Shown: positions 11,567 to 22,611 of the stretch, piece after piece | Layout: each line of letters starts with the position of its first letter | Position numbering within the stretch: position 1 is the first letter of the stretch | Origin: Alopecurus myosuroides | Lineage: Eukaryota; Streptophyta; Magnoliopsida; Poales; Poaceae | NCBI GenBank assembly: GCA_028641055.1 | Contig: CM054057.1 | Span: 728,658,484 to 728,722,483 of the forward strand | Direction: 5' to 3' | DNA: 64,000 nt | Translations under genes and position numbers: made by a program | Notes under the pieces: model-generated | The model's database searches: none | Seen by the model: only the letters and a program-made list of their open reading frames with translations | What the model was told of the DNA's origin: nothing

Positions 11567-13062
11567 TGATGACCCACAATTATATGGGGTGTATCATAGT
11601 ACTTTCGATAAATAAGAGTGTCGAACACAACGGGGAGAAGAAGGTGTTGACAAGCAGTTTCGATGAAGGAATAACTGTAAATACTTGAAAACAGATTTGT
11701 AGGGGTTTTTGATAATGCAGATAAATATAGTGCGAGTAAATATAATGCGGTAGTAATAATTGCAGCAATTGGCCCAATCCTTTCTTCAGCAAAGGACAAG
11801 CCGGTGAGTTTACTTGTGATTAACAAACGTTCTCGAGGACACACGGGAGGTTTCTGTCAAGTGCTTTTGTTCCATGCAGCTGAATAACTTTGGTGTTTTG
11901 ATAAGTGTTGTGTAGGTGAATCTATTCTAATGTACCGTCCCATCCAAAACTAATACATACTTGTGATTATACCCCTTGCAAGCATCCGCAACTACAAGAA
12001 AGTAATTAAGAAATAAATCTAACCATAGCTTCAAACTCCGGGATCCTACGCTCCCTCGGGTAATTGTTTCCTAACGGTGGTTTAGATTTCTGTCACTCCG
12101 GCAACCCCACAATTAGTAGCCAAATACACGATGCATTCCCCTAGTCCCATAAATGGTGAAGTATCATGTAGTCGACGTTCACATGACACCACTAGAAGAA
12201 TAGCACCACAACTTAAATATCAAACATTAATATTATTCAATATTACTTCACTACTAACAACTTGACTTCTCCCATGTCCTCAAGAACAACACAAACTACT
12301 CACAACACATCATATGGATCATAATAATAGGTGATATAATGGATGATAACAATATGGTCATAAAGTGCAAACACCGATAAATCTCACAAGCGTCAACTAC
12401 TAACAAGTAATCCACACCGGGAGAGAGATCTAATGCAAAACAACGATAGAGGCCCCTAATTTTTACAGCGGGATGAGGTGGATGATGAGGGTGATGGTGC
12501 TGGTGGTGATGACGATCTTGATGATGCCTGGAGTGATGACGGTGACGATGGCGGTGATTTCCCCTCTCCGGAGAGGAATTCCCCCGGCAGATTTCTCCCT
12601 GCCAGAGAGCTTTTCTCTCTCGGGTGCTTTTCGCCCCGCAGCGGCGGAGGAATAATTCTTCGAGGATGGAATGAGGCTTAGGGTTCCCTCGGGACCCCGG
12701 AGGCCAAAGATGACCCCCAGAGGTGGGCCAGGGTGGCCACAGCCCTAGCTGGCGCTGCCAGGGGGCGCGCCAGCTCTAGGTGTGGGCCCCTCGTGGCCCC
12801 CCTCTAGCTCCCTTCATGGTTGTGTTCCTCCTCTGGACTTTTAGGAACCCCCGGATGTACCCCTTCTTCTTCTGATCTTCTGAAATATGATATCTCGACG
12901 GTGCTTTTTCCATCAGATTTCTGGTCCCGGTGTTTATTCTCCAAAAATTATAAAACATGCAAAATAAGATAAAATAACATAAGAGATGCATCATATCATG
13001 AAATATATCGATGAATAACAGAAAATTATGATATAAAATAGTGATGCAAAATGGACGCATCA
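11567..13062 (-). repeat. 5' LTR of the Athila element (1,496 bp)
   Basis: On the minus strand it starts TGATGCGTCCATTTTGCATC (13,062) and ends GGGTCATCA (11,567). The start on the plus strand, TGATGACCCACAA, is shared with the nested element's LTR at 3,280, so the two families have related LTR ends. A GC-rich block with GAT/GAC-type short repeats lies at 12,470-12,560. Confidence 0.85.
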
Positions 13063-13067
13063 GACTC

Positions 13068-13449
13068 CACGTCCGAGTCGGTTCGGTTCCACGATCCAAA
13101 AGGAATACCAAATTAATGAATCATTAAGTTTTCCCAACCGAAAAAATAAATGCTCTCGACTCGGCTCAATCCCGCAACCTGCGGCTCGGCGCGGCGCGGC
13201 GTGTCGTGACGAGGCGGGCGGCGGAGGAGGAGCGAGCGTGTGGCACACCTCTCATATTTCTTTGCCAACTCATACATGAGATAGAATGTCTCACCTTATA
13301 AGATGGTGCCATCCTCTCCAAACTAGCAATGTGGGACTAAACTTTAGTCCCACTCTCCACTTGAATTATTCATGAATGGGCCATGACAATTTCAGGATTT
13401 TATTGGGCTTAGTTGGGCTGGTCATGTGAAGCCCATATAAATTCCAACA
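13068..13449 (-). repeat. Truncated 3' LTR of the copia element
   Basis: Aligns with about 18,490-18,813 (shared blocks ACCAAATTAATGA, CCAACTCATACATGAG, GGTGCCATCCTCTCCAA). Left end removed by the Athila insertion. Confidence 0.85.
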
Positions 13450-13462
13450 ATCCCCCACAAAG
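13450..13462 (-). promoter_or_regulatory. Polypurine tract of the copia element
   Basis: TTTGTGGGGGAT on the minus strand directly before the LTR start TGTTGGAAT. It primes plus-strand DNA synthesis. Confidence 0.7.
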
Positions 13463-14006
13463 TGTCATTAGCACATCTCATAATCTCAGTTCCAAAACAT
13501 TGCTTATATACCGGTGTTTTAGTGGAGACTGTTAACTTGAAATTCCACTTAGAATATTATGCTACACTAGTTCACAATTTGAATAGTGGATTACACCTTG
13601 AACTACAAGTTTTCTGTGATACTAGTTTCACACAACGACTGAACCGATACTAGGCTGCTGCAAGGCTTCCCCGCGGGTGAAGCGTATACGTCATATTCAG
13701 AAGGCCTTTCATGAGTTTATTAGAGAGCACCCGATTCTCATAGACTGCAATGTTTGACAGTCAAACTCATATAGGTGAGTTCCTCAGAAGATGTTATGTA
13801 GGACGCATCTCTGCTTACCTAAATAAGCCACTTGGAACACATTAAGACAAATGTCAACCTACCATACAGATTATGAGAGTATTGCATCTTCACGGAGTGG
13901 GATAAAAATATAAAGATACTCTCCTCTCAGCTAACCAAAAGCTTGTCTCCCGCTTCTAATTCACGGGATCTCCAATCATAAAGAGTGGGTTACCACTGTG
14001 GACAAC
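13463..14006 (-). other. 3' untranslated region of the copia element
   Basis: No coding sequence seen between the RNase H stop and the polypurine tract. Confidence 0.5.
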
Positions 14007-15660
14007 TCATACCGTGGGTCTCCAACCCATCTCCGTCGATGCATTATCTATCACATTCCGTGATAAACCCTTTGTGAAGGGATCTGCCAAATTCATAGAT
14101 GTTTGGATATAATCCAACGCAATAACTCTAGAGTTTTTCAATTTCCTGACAGATTTCAATCTCCTCTTCACATGTCTTGGTGACTTCGCATTATCCTTAG
14201 AACTGTTCACTTTGATGATCACTGTTTGATTATCACAGTTCATTAGGATTGAGGATATTGGCTTTTCAACCACAGGCAAGTCCATCAAGAGGTCACAGGG
14301 CCACTCTGCTTCAATAGTGGTTGTGTCTAATGCTACGAGTTTTGCTTCCATAGTTGACCTCGTTAAGATGGTCAGCTTGCAAGACTTCCAAGAAACAGCG
14401 CCACCACCAAGTGTAAAAACATAACCACGAGTGGCCTTAAGCTCATCAGCATCAGATATCCAATTAGAATCACTATATCCTTCCAGAACCCTCGGGTTTC
14501 CGGTATAGTGAATTCCATAGCTCGCAGTGCCTTTTAAATAGCGCATAACTCTCTCATGCGCACACTAATGATCATCTCCCGGATTGAAAACAACCTGGCT
14601 CAATTTGCTCATAGCAAAAGATATATCATACCTCGTGGCACTCGCCAAATACATAAGCGAGCCTATAATCTGAGAATACCTGAGTTGATCTCTAGTAATT
14701 TGTCGATTCTTTCGAAGCAACACACTAGCATCATATGGAGTTGAAGAAGGTTTGCAGTCACTATACCCGAAACAACTCAATACCTTTTCCACATAGTGAG
14801 ACTGAAGCAGTGTGATCCCACCATTATAATCTCTCAACAGCTTGATGTCCAAGATAACATCAGCTACTCCTAGATCTTTCATCTCAAAACAGCGAGACAC
14901 GAAATCCTTAACTTCCTTAATTAAATCAAGATTGGTCCCAAAGATCAATATGGCATCAACATACAGACATAGAATAACTCCCTCGCCCCCACTATGGCGA
15001 TAGTACACACACTTTTCAACTTCGTTTACAACAAAGCCTTCAGCATTTAAAGTCCTTTCGAACTTTTCATGCCATTGCTTAGATGCTTGCTTGAGGTCGT
15101 ATAATGACTTCAATAACTTGCACACCTTTCCTTCCTGACCGGGTACTACGAAACCATCTGGCTGCTCCATGTAAATTTCCCCGTCCAACTCTCCATTAAG
15201 GAAAGCCGTCTTAACGTCCATTTTATGAACGAGAAGACCGTGCGAGGAAGCCAGTGAAAGTAGCACACGAATAGTGGTCAATCTAGCCACAGGTGAGTAA
15301 GTATTAAAGAAGTCTTCACCTTCTTTCTGGGTATAACCCTTGGCCACAAGCCTTGCCTTGTACTTCTCAATTGTACCATCAGGCCTAAGCTTTTTCTTGA
15401 GCACCCATTTACATCCTACAGGTTTGCACTCATAAGGACAATTAGTGATCTCCTATGTTCCGTTAGCCAAGATGGAATCCATCTCGCAACGGATAGCCTC
15501 CTTCCAGTAGTCAGCATCAAGAGATGCATAGGGTTCTGAAATAGTCATGGGTGTGTCATCCACGAAATACACAATGAAATCATTACCAAATGACTTTGTA
15601 GTCCTCTGTCTCTTGCTCCTTACAGGAACTTCATTGTCATCCTCCTCGGGATTCTCAACG
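14007..15660 (-). pseudogene. Copia reverse transcriptase and RNase H
   Basis: RT reads leftward from about 15,404: KARLVAKGYTQKEGEDF, VHKMDVKTAFLNGEL, LYDLKQASKQWHEKF. The catalytic box reads CLYVDAILIFG where copia elements have YVDD, so one metal-binding Asp is lost. A stop at 14,565 interrupts before [12 protein letters not shown]. RNase H continues 14,546-14,007 ([28 protein letters not shown]). In RNase H the usual MEAE is MEAK, replacing the catalytic Glu. Between 15,405 and 15,660 the N-terminal part is interrupted by stops. Enzymatically dead. Confidence 0.9.
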
Positions 15661-15664
15661 TGTT

Positions 15665-16990
15665 CTATCGGAATGGTGGTTTAGGAATCTCACCTAATTC
15701 CTGACTAGATGAAACAAGTTTCTCCTGATTTGATGAGCTAGGCATATCCTTCATAGGAAATATGTTCTCAAATAAAGTCGCATCATTCGACTCCATAATC
15801 GTACCAACATGCATGTCGGATACCTCAGATTTTACTATCAATAATCTATAACCAATGCTATTAAAAGCATAGCCCAGTAGAACACAATCTACGGTTTTTG
15901 GTCCAAGCTTGCGCTTCTTGAGATTTTGTATATTTACTTTCGCCAAACAACCCCAAGTACGTAGGTAGGAGAGTTTCAACCTTTTCCTTTCCTCATATTG
16001 AGTAATGGTGTTATTCTTTGTTGGAACTCGGTTTAGGACATGACACGCAGTCATTAGCGCCTCCCCCCACCATGCATTGGAGAGACCCGAAGTATCTAAC
16101 ATGGCGTTAACCAAATCAGAAAGTGTTCGGTTCTTTCTTTTAGCCACCCCATTTGACTGAGGTGAGTAGGGAGGTGTCCTCTCATGAATAATACCGTGTT
16201 CAGCACAAAAAGAATTAAACTTGGTGGAAAAATACTATCCACCACGGTCAGAACTAAGCCGTTTAATTTTACGATCAAGTTGGTTCTCAGCTTCGGCCTT
16301 ATAGTTCTTGAAGTAAGTTAAAGATTCATCTTTAGATTTAAGAAAATACACATAACAATATCTAGTGGAGTCATCAACAAGTGTCATGAAATATTTCTTT
16401 CCACCTTTTCTCAATACGCCATTCATCTCACAAAGATCAGAATGTATAAGTTCCAGTGGTGCCAAGTCTCTTACCTCCGCAGTCTTATGAGACTTGCGAG
16501 GTTGTTTAGCTTGAACACACACTTGACATTCGGAACCTTTAATAGTACTGAATTTCGGAATTAAACTCATATTTGTTAATCGCGTCATGCAGCCAAAATT
16601 AATATGACAAAGTCGTGAATGCCAAACATCAGAATCATTATCGTGGCAAAGATGATTAATAACTTTGGTGCAAATATCTGACAAGGATAAGAGGAACAAG
16701 CCTCCGCACTCATAGCCTTTACCAATAAATTGTCCATACTTAGAAATTACAACTTTATTAGACTCGAAAACCAAATTAAAACCATCTCGACACAGACGTG
16801 AACCACTGACGAGATTTTTACTGATGGAGGGCACATGATGAACGTTCTTAAGTCGCACGATCTTCCCCGAAGTAAACTTCAGATCGACCGTATCAACACC
16901 ACGAACAGTAGTATGTGACCCATTCCCCATCAGCACGGGGGAAGTCCCTGTGACCTGATAAGAAGAGAACATGGAAGCATCAGCACACAC
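15665..16990 (-). pseudogene. Copia protease end and integrase
   Basis: The segment 16,990-16,235 starts after the protease motif (LIDTGANIHVC, spanning a stop near 17,022) and includes the GAG-pre-integrase zinc finger (VWHSRLCHINFGC, CQVCVQAKQ) and integrase core (HSDLCEMNG with first Asp, DDSTRYCYVYF, LSSDRGG with second Asp). A stop at 16,235 follows. The last part (16,147-15,665) has AKRKNRTLSDLVNAML, where the usual Glu position of the DDE triad (ERKNR) is AKRKNR, so the third catalytic residue is lost. WWGEALMTACHVLNRVPTK and GYRLL follow. Confidence 0.85.
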
Positions 16991-17076
16991 ATGTATATTG
17001 GCACCTGTATCAATTAACCATTAAGGAGTATGACAAACTGAAAGAATAGTAGGAACTATACTGTACCTAGTATCCT

Positions 17077-17995
17077 TCATCTCAATGTCACCAATGACAA
17101 TATTAGCGGTCTTGCCGCTATTCTCCAGCTGTTGAAGCTCATGTCGCTTAGGACACCTTGGAGCCCAGTCAGTTGGGTCACCACACAAATGGCAGGACCC
17201 CTTCTTCTTCTTGAAGTTGGTAGAGTGCGACAGCTTGAACTTGCCATCGGGTTTGCCTTTAAACTCGGATTTTTTTTGTTATATTTAGCCTTGTTGGGCG
17301 GGTAGTGTTTCTTCTGTACCACATGGGCAGCAGAACCTACCTCAGCAAGCCGAGCACGTGTATCCTTTGATCTCGCCTTCTCTTCCACATCAAGAGATCC
17401 TATGAGGCCCGAAACGGAAAACTCCTATCTCTTGTGTTTCGGAAAAGTAGCAAAGGTGCTCCATGAAGATGGAAGCTTGGCAATAAGGCATCCGGCCACA
17501 AATTTGTCCGGTAGCACACACTTAAAGTGCTCAACTTCTTTAGCGAGTGACTGTATCTCATGAGCTGTTGAACAACATAACTCTCATCAATCATCCTGTA
17601 GTCATAGAATTGCTCCATGACGTACAGCTCGCTGCCAGCATCCGAGGCCCCAAATTTGGCCTCGAGTGCAGCCCACATATCCTTACCGTTATCAAACGAC
17701 ATATAGTGATCCACAATGGAATCATCAATAATACCGAGGAGGGAACTTTTAAACGTAGTGTCCATATTCTCAAAAGCATCCAGCTGTGCTGGATCGAGAT
17801 CGCCCTCAGACTTGCCCTTGGTGGCCGCATAGCAGCGCAAGATTTAAAACTATTGCACTGGTCTCGTGCGCCACCTCTTATAATCCACACCCTTGAAAGG
17901 GGTTGGCCTTGTTGCCACAATAAAAGCGGGTGTGGACGCAGCAAATTGCCTATAATCAGGTTTTTCGATTGTTGAATATATAAGAAATTTAGCAT
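17077..17995 (-). pseudogene. Copia gag with zinc-knuckle region
   Basis: Gag-like (UBN2-type) sequence: FKGVDYKRWRTRP at about 17,895, then a stop, then LDAFENMDTTFKSSLLGI and DMWAALEAKFG (17,840-17,650). A frameshift follows near 17,520. The knuckle region (about 17,215-17,150) reads CHLCGDPTDW..C in a frame other than the long open one. Several stops and shifts; not translatable as one protein. Confidence 0.75.
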
Positions 17996-18813
17996 ATGAT
18001 TTAATTCGAAATAGCATCAAGTAAATCATGACAGTAGTAATTATACTAAGCATGCAAATATCCAGCAGAAAGGAAGAACAAATCTGATCTACGGCAAAAT
18101 AGGCACAAGAATTGCAGTAGAATCTCGTACGTACGGTGCAGCGGCAGCGACACCAGCTGCGGTGTTGTCCAAGTTGTCACCCATGTCGTCGATGAAGAGG
18201 TTGCCGAGGTCAGAAAAGAAATCGTCGTTGGGGAAGTAGTCGCCGTCAGCAGTCGCGTGAGTGCGCTCCCCAAAAACCTGATCGCCCCTCTCCCTTACAG
18301 GATCACAAGAGGAGGGGTTTCAGAGGCCTGCTGTCTCTTCTCACGGTGCACGCCGGAAGGAGGGATGGAGAAGACTTAATTGGCGGCGCGGTGCTTTGGG
18401 ACAGTGCGAAACCATATGACGAAGTGGCGGTTAGGGTTTAACCGACAAAAGGAAACGGAAACAGTTTAGGAATTAACGTGTCCGTTAATTACCAAATTAA
18501 TGACTCATTAAGTTTTGCCAACCGACAAAATAAACGCTCTCGGCTCGGCTCATTCCCGCAACCCGCGGCGCGGCGCGGCGAACGGCAGAGGAGAAGCGCG
18601 TGTGTGACACACCTCTCATCTTGCCTTGCCAACTCATACATGAGTTAGAATGGCTCACCTTATAAGGTGGTGCCATCCTCTCCAATCTAGCAATGTGGAA
18701 TTAAAGTTTAGTCGCACTCTCAACTTGTATTATTTATGAATTGGCCATGACAATTTCAGCATTTTATTGGGCTCAGTTGGGCTGGACATGTGAAACTCAT
18801 ATAAATTCCAACA
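17996..18813 (-). repeat. 5' LTR and leader of the copia element
   Basis: The outer ~330 bp (18,490-18,813) match the 3' LTR. The remainder (17,996-18,490) is probably U5 plus leader, but the left LTR is truncated there, so it cannot be paired, and no primer binding site was recognised. Confidence 0.6.
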
Positions 18814-18818
18814 AAAAA

Positions 18819-18896
18819 TATGTCTAGATACATGTGTGTATGTGTATGTGAATGTGAAAAAAATGTAGAACATGTTATATTGTGAAACGGAGGGAG
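18819..18896. mobile_element. Right half of a Stowaway-like MITE
   Basis: AT-rich sequence with TCTAGATACAT ending in ACGGAGGGAG followed by TA (18,897-18,898), the standard Stowaway terminus and TA duplication. The left half is missing because the copia element inserted at 18,813/18,814. Confidence 0.75.
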
Positions 18897-18898
18897 TA

Positions 18899-19115
18899 TT
18901 ATCGTAGATGCGCCTCAGGTTGGAAGTGGCGTGGGACCTCCCGCTAGGCCGCTGCGCCGCCCCGCGAAAATATCCCGCAAAATACCGCCGGCTATCCGTG
19001 TTGTTTCTAGCGGGCTGCAGCGTTCAACCCGCCTAATTCACCGGATATCCCGCTAGCCGCAGGACCGGCAACCCCGCAGAACTCTCATCTGGAGCTCCGG
19101 TGATGGAAATTCTTT
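18899..19115. other. Low-repeat spacer, nothing recognised
   Basis: GC-rich sequence with CCCGC/CCGCC strings and no supported gene or repeat. Confidence 0.4.
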
Positions 19116-19437
19116 GAGATAAGTCCAATTTACAACCTTAAAGTTCACTTTGCAACACTGGACTCCCATTTGGTTCAAGTTTTAACCTTAACTCTAAAAA
19201 ATGTTTGGAATACACCCCTTTGAGCGATTAAACGGGTTTTTTCGCCACGTCTACTGTTTTATTTCATGTACGTCTTGAACAAAATATACCATTTCGTGCG
19301 TCAAACATGTCAAATGGTTAAGTGGGTGTATTTGGATCAGATTTTAGAGTTTAGGGGTAAAACTTAAACCAAATGAGAGTTAAGGGTTGTAAAGTGAACC
19401 TTGAGACAAATTTAGGGGGGTAAATTGGACATCTCTC
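19116..19437. mobile_element. Foldback MITE with long terminal inverted repeats
   Basis: The left arm from GAGATAAGTCCAATTTAC (19,116) and the reverse complement of the right arm ending GTAAATTGGACATCTCTC (19,437) match over roughly 110-140 bp, including TTCACTTTGCAACAC versus TTCACTTTACAACCC and CATTTGGTT strings. Total about 322 bp, no coding capacity. The family is not assigned; long arms suggest a Mutator-type or unclassified foldback element. Confidence 0.65.
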
Positions 19438-19525
19438 AGATTTTCTTTTGCCAGCGGCAAAACCCGCCTGACCGTCTTCCTCCCGCCACCCCCACCCCCA
19501 CCTGCAGCTCGCCCGTGATTTATCC

Positions 19526-19741
19526 ATGGATCTGCTCGAAATCCCTAATGTTGGGGTCGATGAGGATGCCGCGCCGTCTCCACATCGGGTCTACGGTCTA
19601 ACCTACAGGGATACTTGATGGAGATGTTCCTCCACCACCTCCTTCGAGAAGTCGTCGGACTCGCCGTCGCTCCTCCATGTTCGGCCGCCGGGCTGCGGCT
19701 GCCCCTGTTCGTGCACCCCCGTTCAGTTCGGGAAGCTGGAG
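19526..19741 (+). pseudogene. Possible first exon of a decayed host gene
   Basis: ATG at 19,526 opens MDLLEIPNVGVDEDAAPSPH, which ends in TGA after about 30 codons. In another frame coding-like, Pro/Arg-rich sequence (DVPPPPPSRSRRTRRRSS) continues to a good donor site GAG|GTAACC at 19,742. Upstream sequence is C-rich like a plant 5' UTR. I do not recognise the protein. The stop may be a real mutation or the model may be wrong. Confidence 0.25.
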
Positions 19742-20254
19742 GTAACCACTAATTCCCTCTCTCGTTCATTGTTTTCTGAATTACTACGAAATGCAGCAAA
19801 GCGGTCTTTTGAATATGCCCGTGTATAATTTCCTGACATGACACTGGTAGAAAAATGGCCTTCGGTATGCCAGCATCAGTCCCCAAGCGTCGCGCCCCGT
19901 GACTAATGAGTCTTTATTCCCGGGTCGCCAGGAGACCCGCGACAGAAGGTCAGACGTCGCGGTTTGGGAAACGCGTTGCCGCGCGTGGAGGGAATTAATT
20001 CCGGTTGACCTCGCCGCCCGGGACTATTGGTCCTTTATTCCCCGTTCCCGTGGCCAACCGGGACCATTGGCTCTTTATTCCCCGTGCCCGTGGCCAACCG
20101 GGACTAAACATCGGCTTCTCGCCTTCCCGCGGCGGTTTTTATTTCGCGAAGAGGCAGAGGGCGCCATTTCCACTGCTCGCTCTCTTCTTCCTCTGTTCTT
20201 CCTCGTTCTTCCTCTGTTCTTCCTCTCTCGCCATTTCAAGCACACGCACGCAAA

Positions 20255-20949
20255 ATGGCTGAATGGACGGAATACGATGGGAAGTCACCATGCGGCAAGG
20301 ATTTGGACGTGCTCTTCAGCAACAGTTGCGCGCGGCTGCCTGAAGCTCTAGGTCGTTTGGCCGTCTGTATTGGGCAGCTCCCGAAGAACACCGGTTCTTT
20401 GGGCTCGATCTGGAGTACACGGCGGAATCAGCAGGATGTTGCGTCATCCAGATTTCGTTCAAGGAGACGGTGTTGGTCTTCATGGTCAAGTACGTAGAAG
20501 CTAGCACACGTCCACGTACAAATCTTGCATGCATGCATTTCGGGTTTTTTTGCATGTGAAGATCATATGTGCTGCAACTAATCTAACACATAGCTATTTT
20601 TGTTGTTAAGTAGCTCAAGGCATTGCCGGACCTTGTTGATTTTCTTGTCTACAATGGGTTCGACTTTTGCAGCGTTGACATCACAAGACGCGTGAAGTTG
20701 GCGCGCATCGGTGTTGTGATACCTGAAGATCACTATTGATCTTCAGAATCTTATCCAGTTCACCGGGCCAAAGACGGATGGCTGTCATGGCAAGCTACTT
20801 AATCGACCCTGCTATCACCGGATGAAGACTGATTTCCCCCGGCAGAATCACAACTATTGGGAGGAGACCCCATTGCGCATGACGAACCTCAAGTATGCGG
20901 CGTAGATGCATATGTGGCGTACGAGTTGTTCATCTACTCGGCGGGGCCA
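20255..20949 (+). pseudogene. Captured 3'-5' exonuclease (DEDD/RNase D-WRN type) gene fragment
   Basis: Two exon-like parts lie inside the CACTA element. The first (20,255-20,495) opens MAEWTEYDGKSPCGKDLD and in a second frame contains RFFGLDLEYTAESAG, the ExoI motif with the D-x-E metal ligands, followed by VIQISFKETVLVFM. The second (about 20,613-20,949) reads LPDLVDFLVYNGFDFCSVDI (ExoII region), and after two frame changes NLIQFTGPK and a YAA-DAY string (ExoIII, Tyr...Asp) before a TAG. Frameshifts near 20,380, 20,735 and 20,905 break it. Plant exonuclease-domain proteins of the Werner/RNase D family have this motif order; assignment is from motif recognition. The donor site TCAAGTAC|GTAG and an acceptor before 20,613 suggest capture from genomic DNA with an intron. 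Confidence 0.6.
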
Positions 20950-21126
20950 TAGATGATGTATGCGTTCGATATTGCGATGTAATGGTTATCTATAATTAGT
21001 AGTATATATGTAATGGATAACTTTTGTGATCGACTCTATATATATATGTTAATTATGAAATGTGATCGACTCTATGTTTGTGTTATGTGTGATCGACTCT
21101 ATGCATGTAATTAATATTGTTTGTTT

Positions 21127-21410
21127 TATTGTTCTTTATTTTTTATATATTTTTTCATTTTAAGATTTTAAATGAATTTAGTATTATTTCTTCATTTTTT
21201 GATATATTATTTGTATTTTTAAGATTTTAAAATGAATTTGTATTATTGTCTTAATTTTTGATATACTATTTGTATTTTAAGATTTTAAAATTAATTAGTA
21301 TTATTGTTCTTCATTTTTGATATATTATTTGTAATTTTAAGATTTTAAATGAATTAGTTCTATTTTTCTCAATTTTGGATATATTATTTGTATTTTTAGA
21401 AATAATACAA
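21127..21410. repeat. AT-rich tandem repeat, ~59-bp unit, ~4.5 copies
   Basis: Units carry AAGATTTTAAA at 21,162, 21,221, 21,279 and 21,339, with GATATATTATTTGTA between them. No coding capacity. Confidence 0.7.
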
Positions 21411-21570
21411 ATTAAAGTTAATGTTTATTTATTTATTCAAAATTATTAATTACATCATTACTTTTGTTTATTAAAAGATTTATTTGCAATTCAAACAATT
21501 AAGAAATGTGGCTTCGACTAACATGTTAATAAGATTGATATGATACTACTATCACATACATGCGTGAGAA

Positions 21571-21660
21571 ACACTTGGATTCGGGACGGGATGGAACTCG
21601 GAAGTTAAGCGTGCTAGTGCTAGAGTAGTGGGAGGATGGGTGACCGAGCGGGAAGTATGA
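21571..21660 (+). pseudogene. 5S rRNA-derived fragment
   Basis: GAAGTTAAGCGTGCTAG (21,601-21,617), AGAGTAGT and GGATGGGTGACC (21,634-21,645) match the internal promoter half of plant 5S rRNA (A box, intermediate element, C box), in the right order and spacing. The first ~30 nt of 5S and the 3' stem are absent or unrecognisable. It lies inside the CACTA element, so it is cargo and not part of a 5S array. Confidence 0.7.
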
Positions 21661-22051
21661 CCATGAGTAAGTAATTTGACTAGGGATAATCTTAGTTAGA
21701 CACTAAGGAAAGCAAATAATACAAATTGTGAAAAAAAGAAGGGAGTGAAAAAAAAGGGAGAGGGAGTGAAAAAAAAGGGAGTGAAAAAAGGTGAGAAAAA
21801 TAATTAGAAACCAAATGAATTAAAAAAATTACGAAATAAATCTAGTCCCGGTTCATGTGGCCAACCGGGACTAAATGTCCTCCGACCCCAGGCTCCGCCA
21901 CCCGCCCACGTGGACGGGCCTTTAGTTCCGGTCCGTAAGTAGCGGGACTATAGGGGGGGGCCTTTAGTCGCGCGTAGCTAGTCCCGGTTGCCTGGACGGG
22001 ATTAATGGGCCTGGCGAACCGGGACTGTAGGCCTGTTTTCTACCAGTGTGA

Positions 22052-22611
22052 AAAGGTCAATTGTTGTCAAGATCTGAATAATTTCCATGTGCATGCCCTT
22101 GGTCCCTTGGTGGTCTGATCTAGAAACCATCTTCAGGCCAGTACGCATGTGCACCTGCTAACATTAGGTTACTGAAGCACATGGACCTACTATGGCCTGC
22201 TTAACCAGATTTTGATAGGGTAACTTGTTCTCAGAATGAACATTCACTATTCCTACGTGGTGTTAGAATGTAGGCTTGCTGATTTAGCTTTACACGGACT
22301 CTCAAAACGCTCTGCATTTGTATGGGTTGCTCTTTAGACTTTGCCTTTCGGGGCAGTGTGTCGTACCGACAAAAATCCTGAAACAATTTTCCACAGCACT
22401 ACATCATCAGTCCACACTTCTACTATCCCAGTTTAACTTATGCTAATATAATTTCTGACAGCAACAAACTTCTCCGCTATCGTCGGCAGCCGCAGGAGCG
22501 ATACGGGACTCCCCTTTGCTTCTTTAGAGCATATCTTTTCTAGATCGATCAGCGCCCCATGTGGAAATTTTTGCTGCTATTTAGTATGAGGTCCATGAGG
22601 CAGTTTGTAAG
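22052..22611. other. Spacer, nothing recognised
   Basis: Moderately AT-rich, intron-like sequence; no gene or repeat supported. Confidence 0.4.

Larger units (their letters stand above)
222..13062 (-). mobile_element. Athila-type Ty3/gypsy retrotransposon, degenerate, 3' end cut off
   Basis: Reading the minus strand from right to left: 5' LTR (13,062-11,567), tRNA-Asp-type primer binding site, gag, protease, reverse transcriptase, RNase H, integrase, a small coiled-coil ORF and a long 3' region. The element is split at the start of its integrase by another element (3,280-8,010). Gag and pol carry several stops and frameshifts, so it is dead. The 3' LTR is not in the window because another LTR inserted at 221/222. 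The candidate 5-bp target duplication next to the 5' LTR is GACTC (13,063-13,067); its partner is out of view. The layout resembles the Sabrina/WHAM group of Triticeae elements, named from memory. Confidence 0.9.
13063..18813 (-). mobile_element. Ty1/copia retrotransposon, minus strand, degenerate
   Basis: LTRs begin TGTTGGAATTTATATG on the minus strand (13,449 and 18,813). The 3' LTR is cut at 13,063 by the Athila element. Domain order leftward is gag, zinc knuckle, protease, integrase, RT, RNase H, which is the copia order. Several frames are broken. The sequence after the 5' LTR outer end (18,814) is the right half of a Stowaway MITE, its target. I could not find a clean PBS, so the inner boundary of the 5' LTR is open. 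Confidence 0.9.
19842..22048. mobile_element. Non-autonomous CACTA transposon with captured sequences
   Basis: Ends CACTGGTAGAAAA (19,842) and TTTTCTACCAGTG (to 22,048), flanked by the 3-bp duplication TGA (19,839-19,841 and 22,049-22,051). Subterminal regions carry direct and inverted ACCGGGACT repeats (19,900-20,110 and 21,840-22,035), the expected transposase binding sites. There is no transposase. Cargo: fragment of a 3'-5' exonuclease gene, an AT-rich tandem repeat and a 5S rRNA-derived fragment. Confidence 0.92.

Noticed and set aside
17996..18490. Primer binding site and exact inner end of the copia 5' LTR
   Set aside because: No TGGTATCAGAGC-like or other primer site was found, and the partner LTR is truncated, so no boundary is claimed.
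21571..21660. Functional 5S rRNA gene
   Set aside because: The 5' third and 3' stem are missing and it lies inside a transposon with exact ends.
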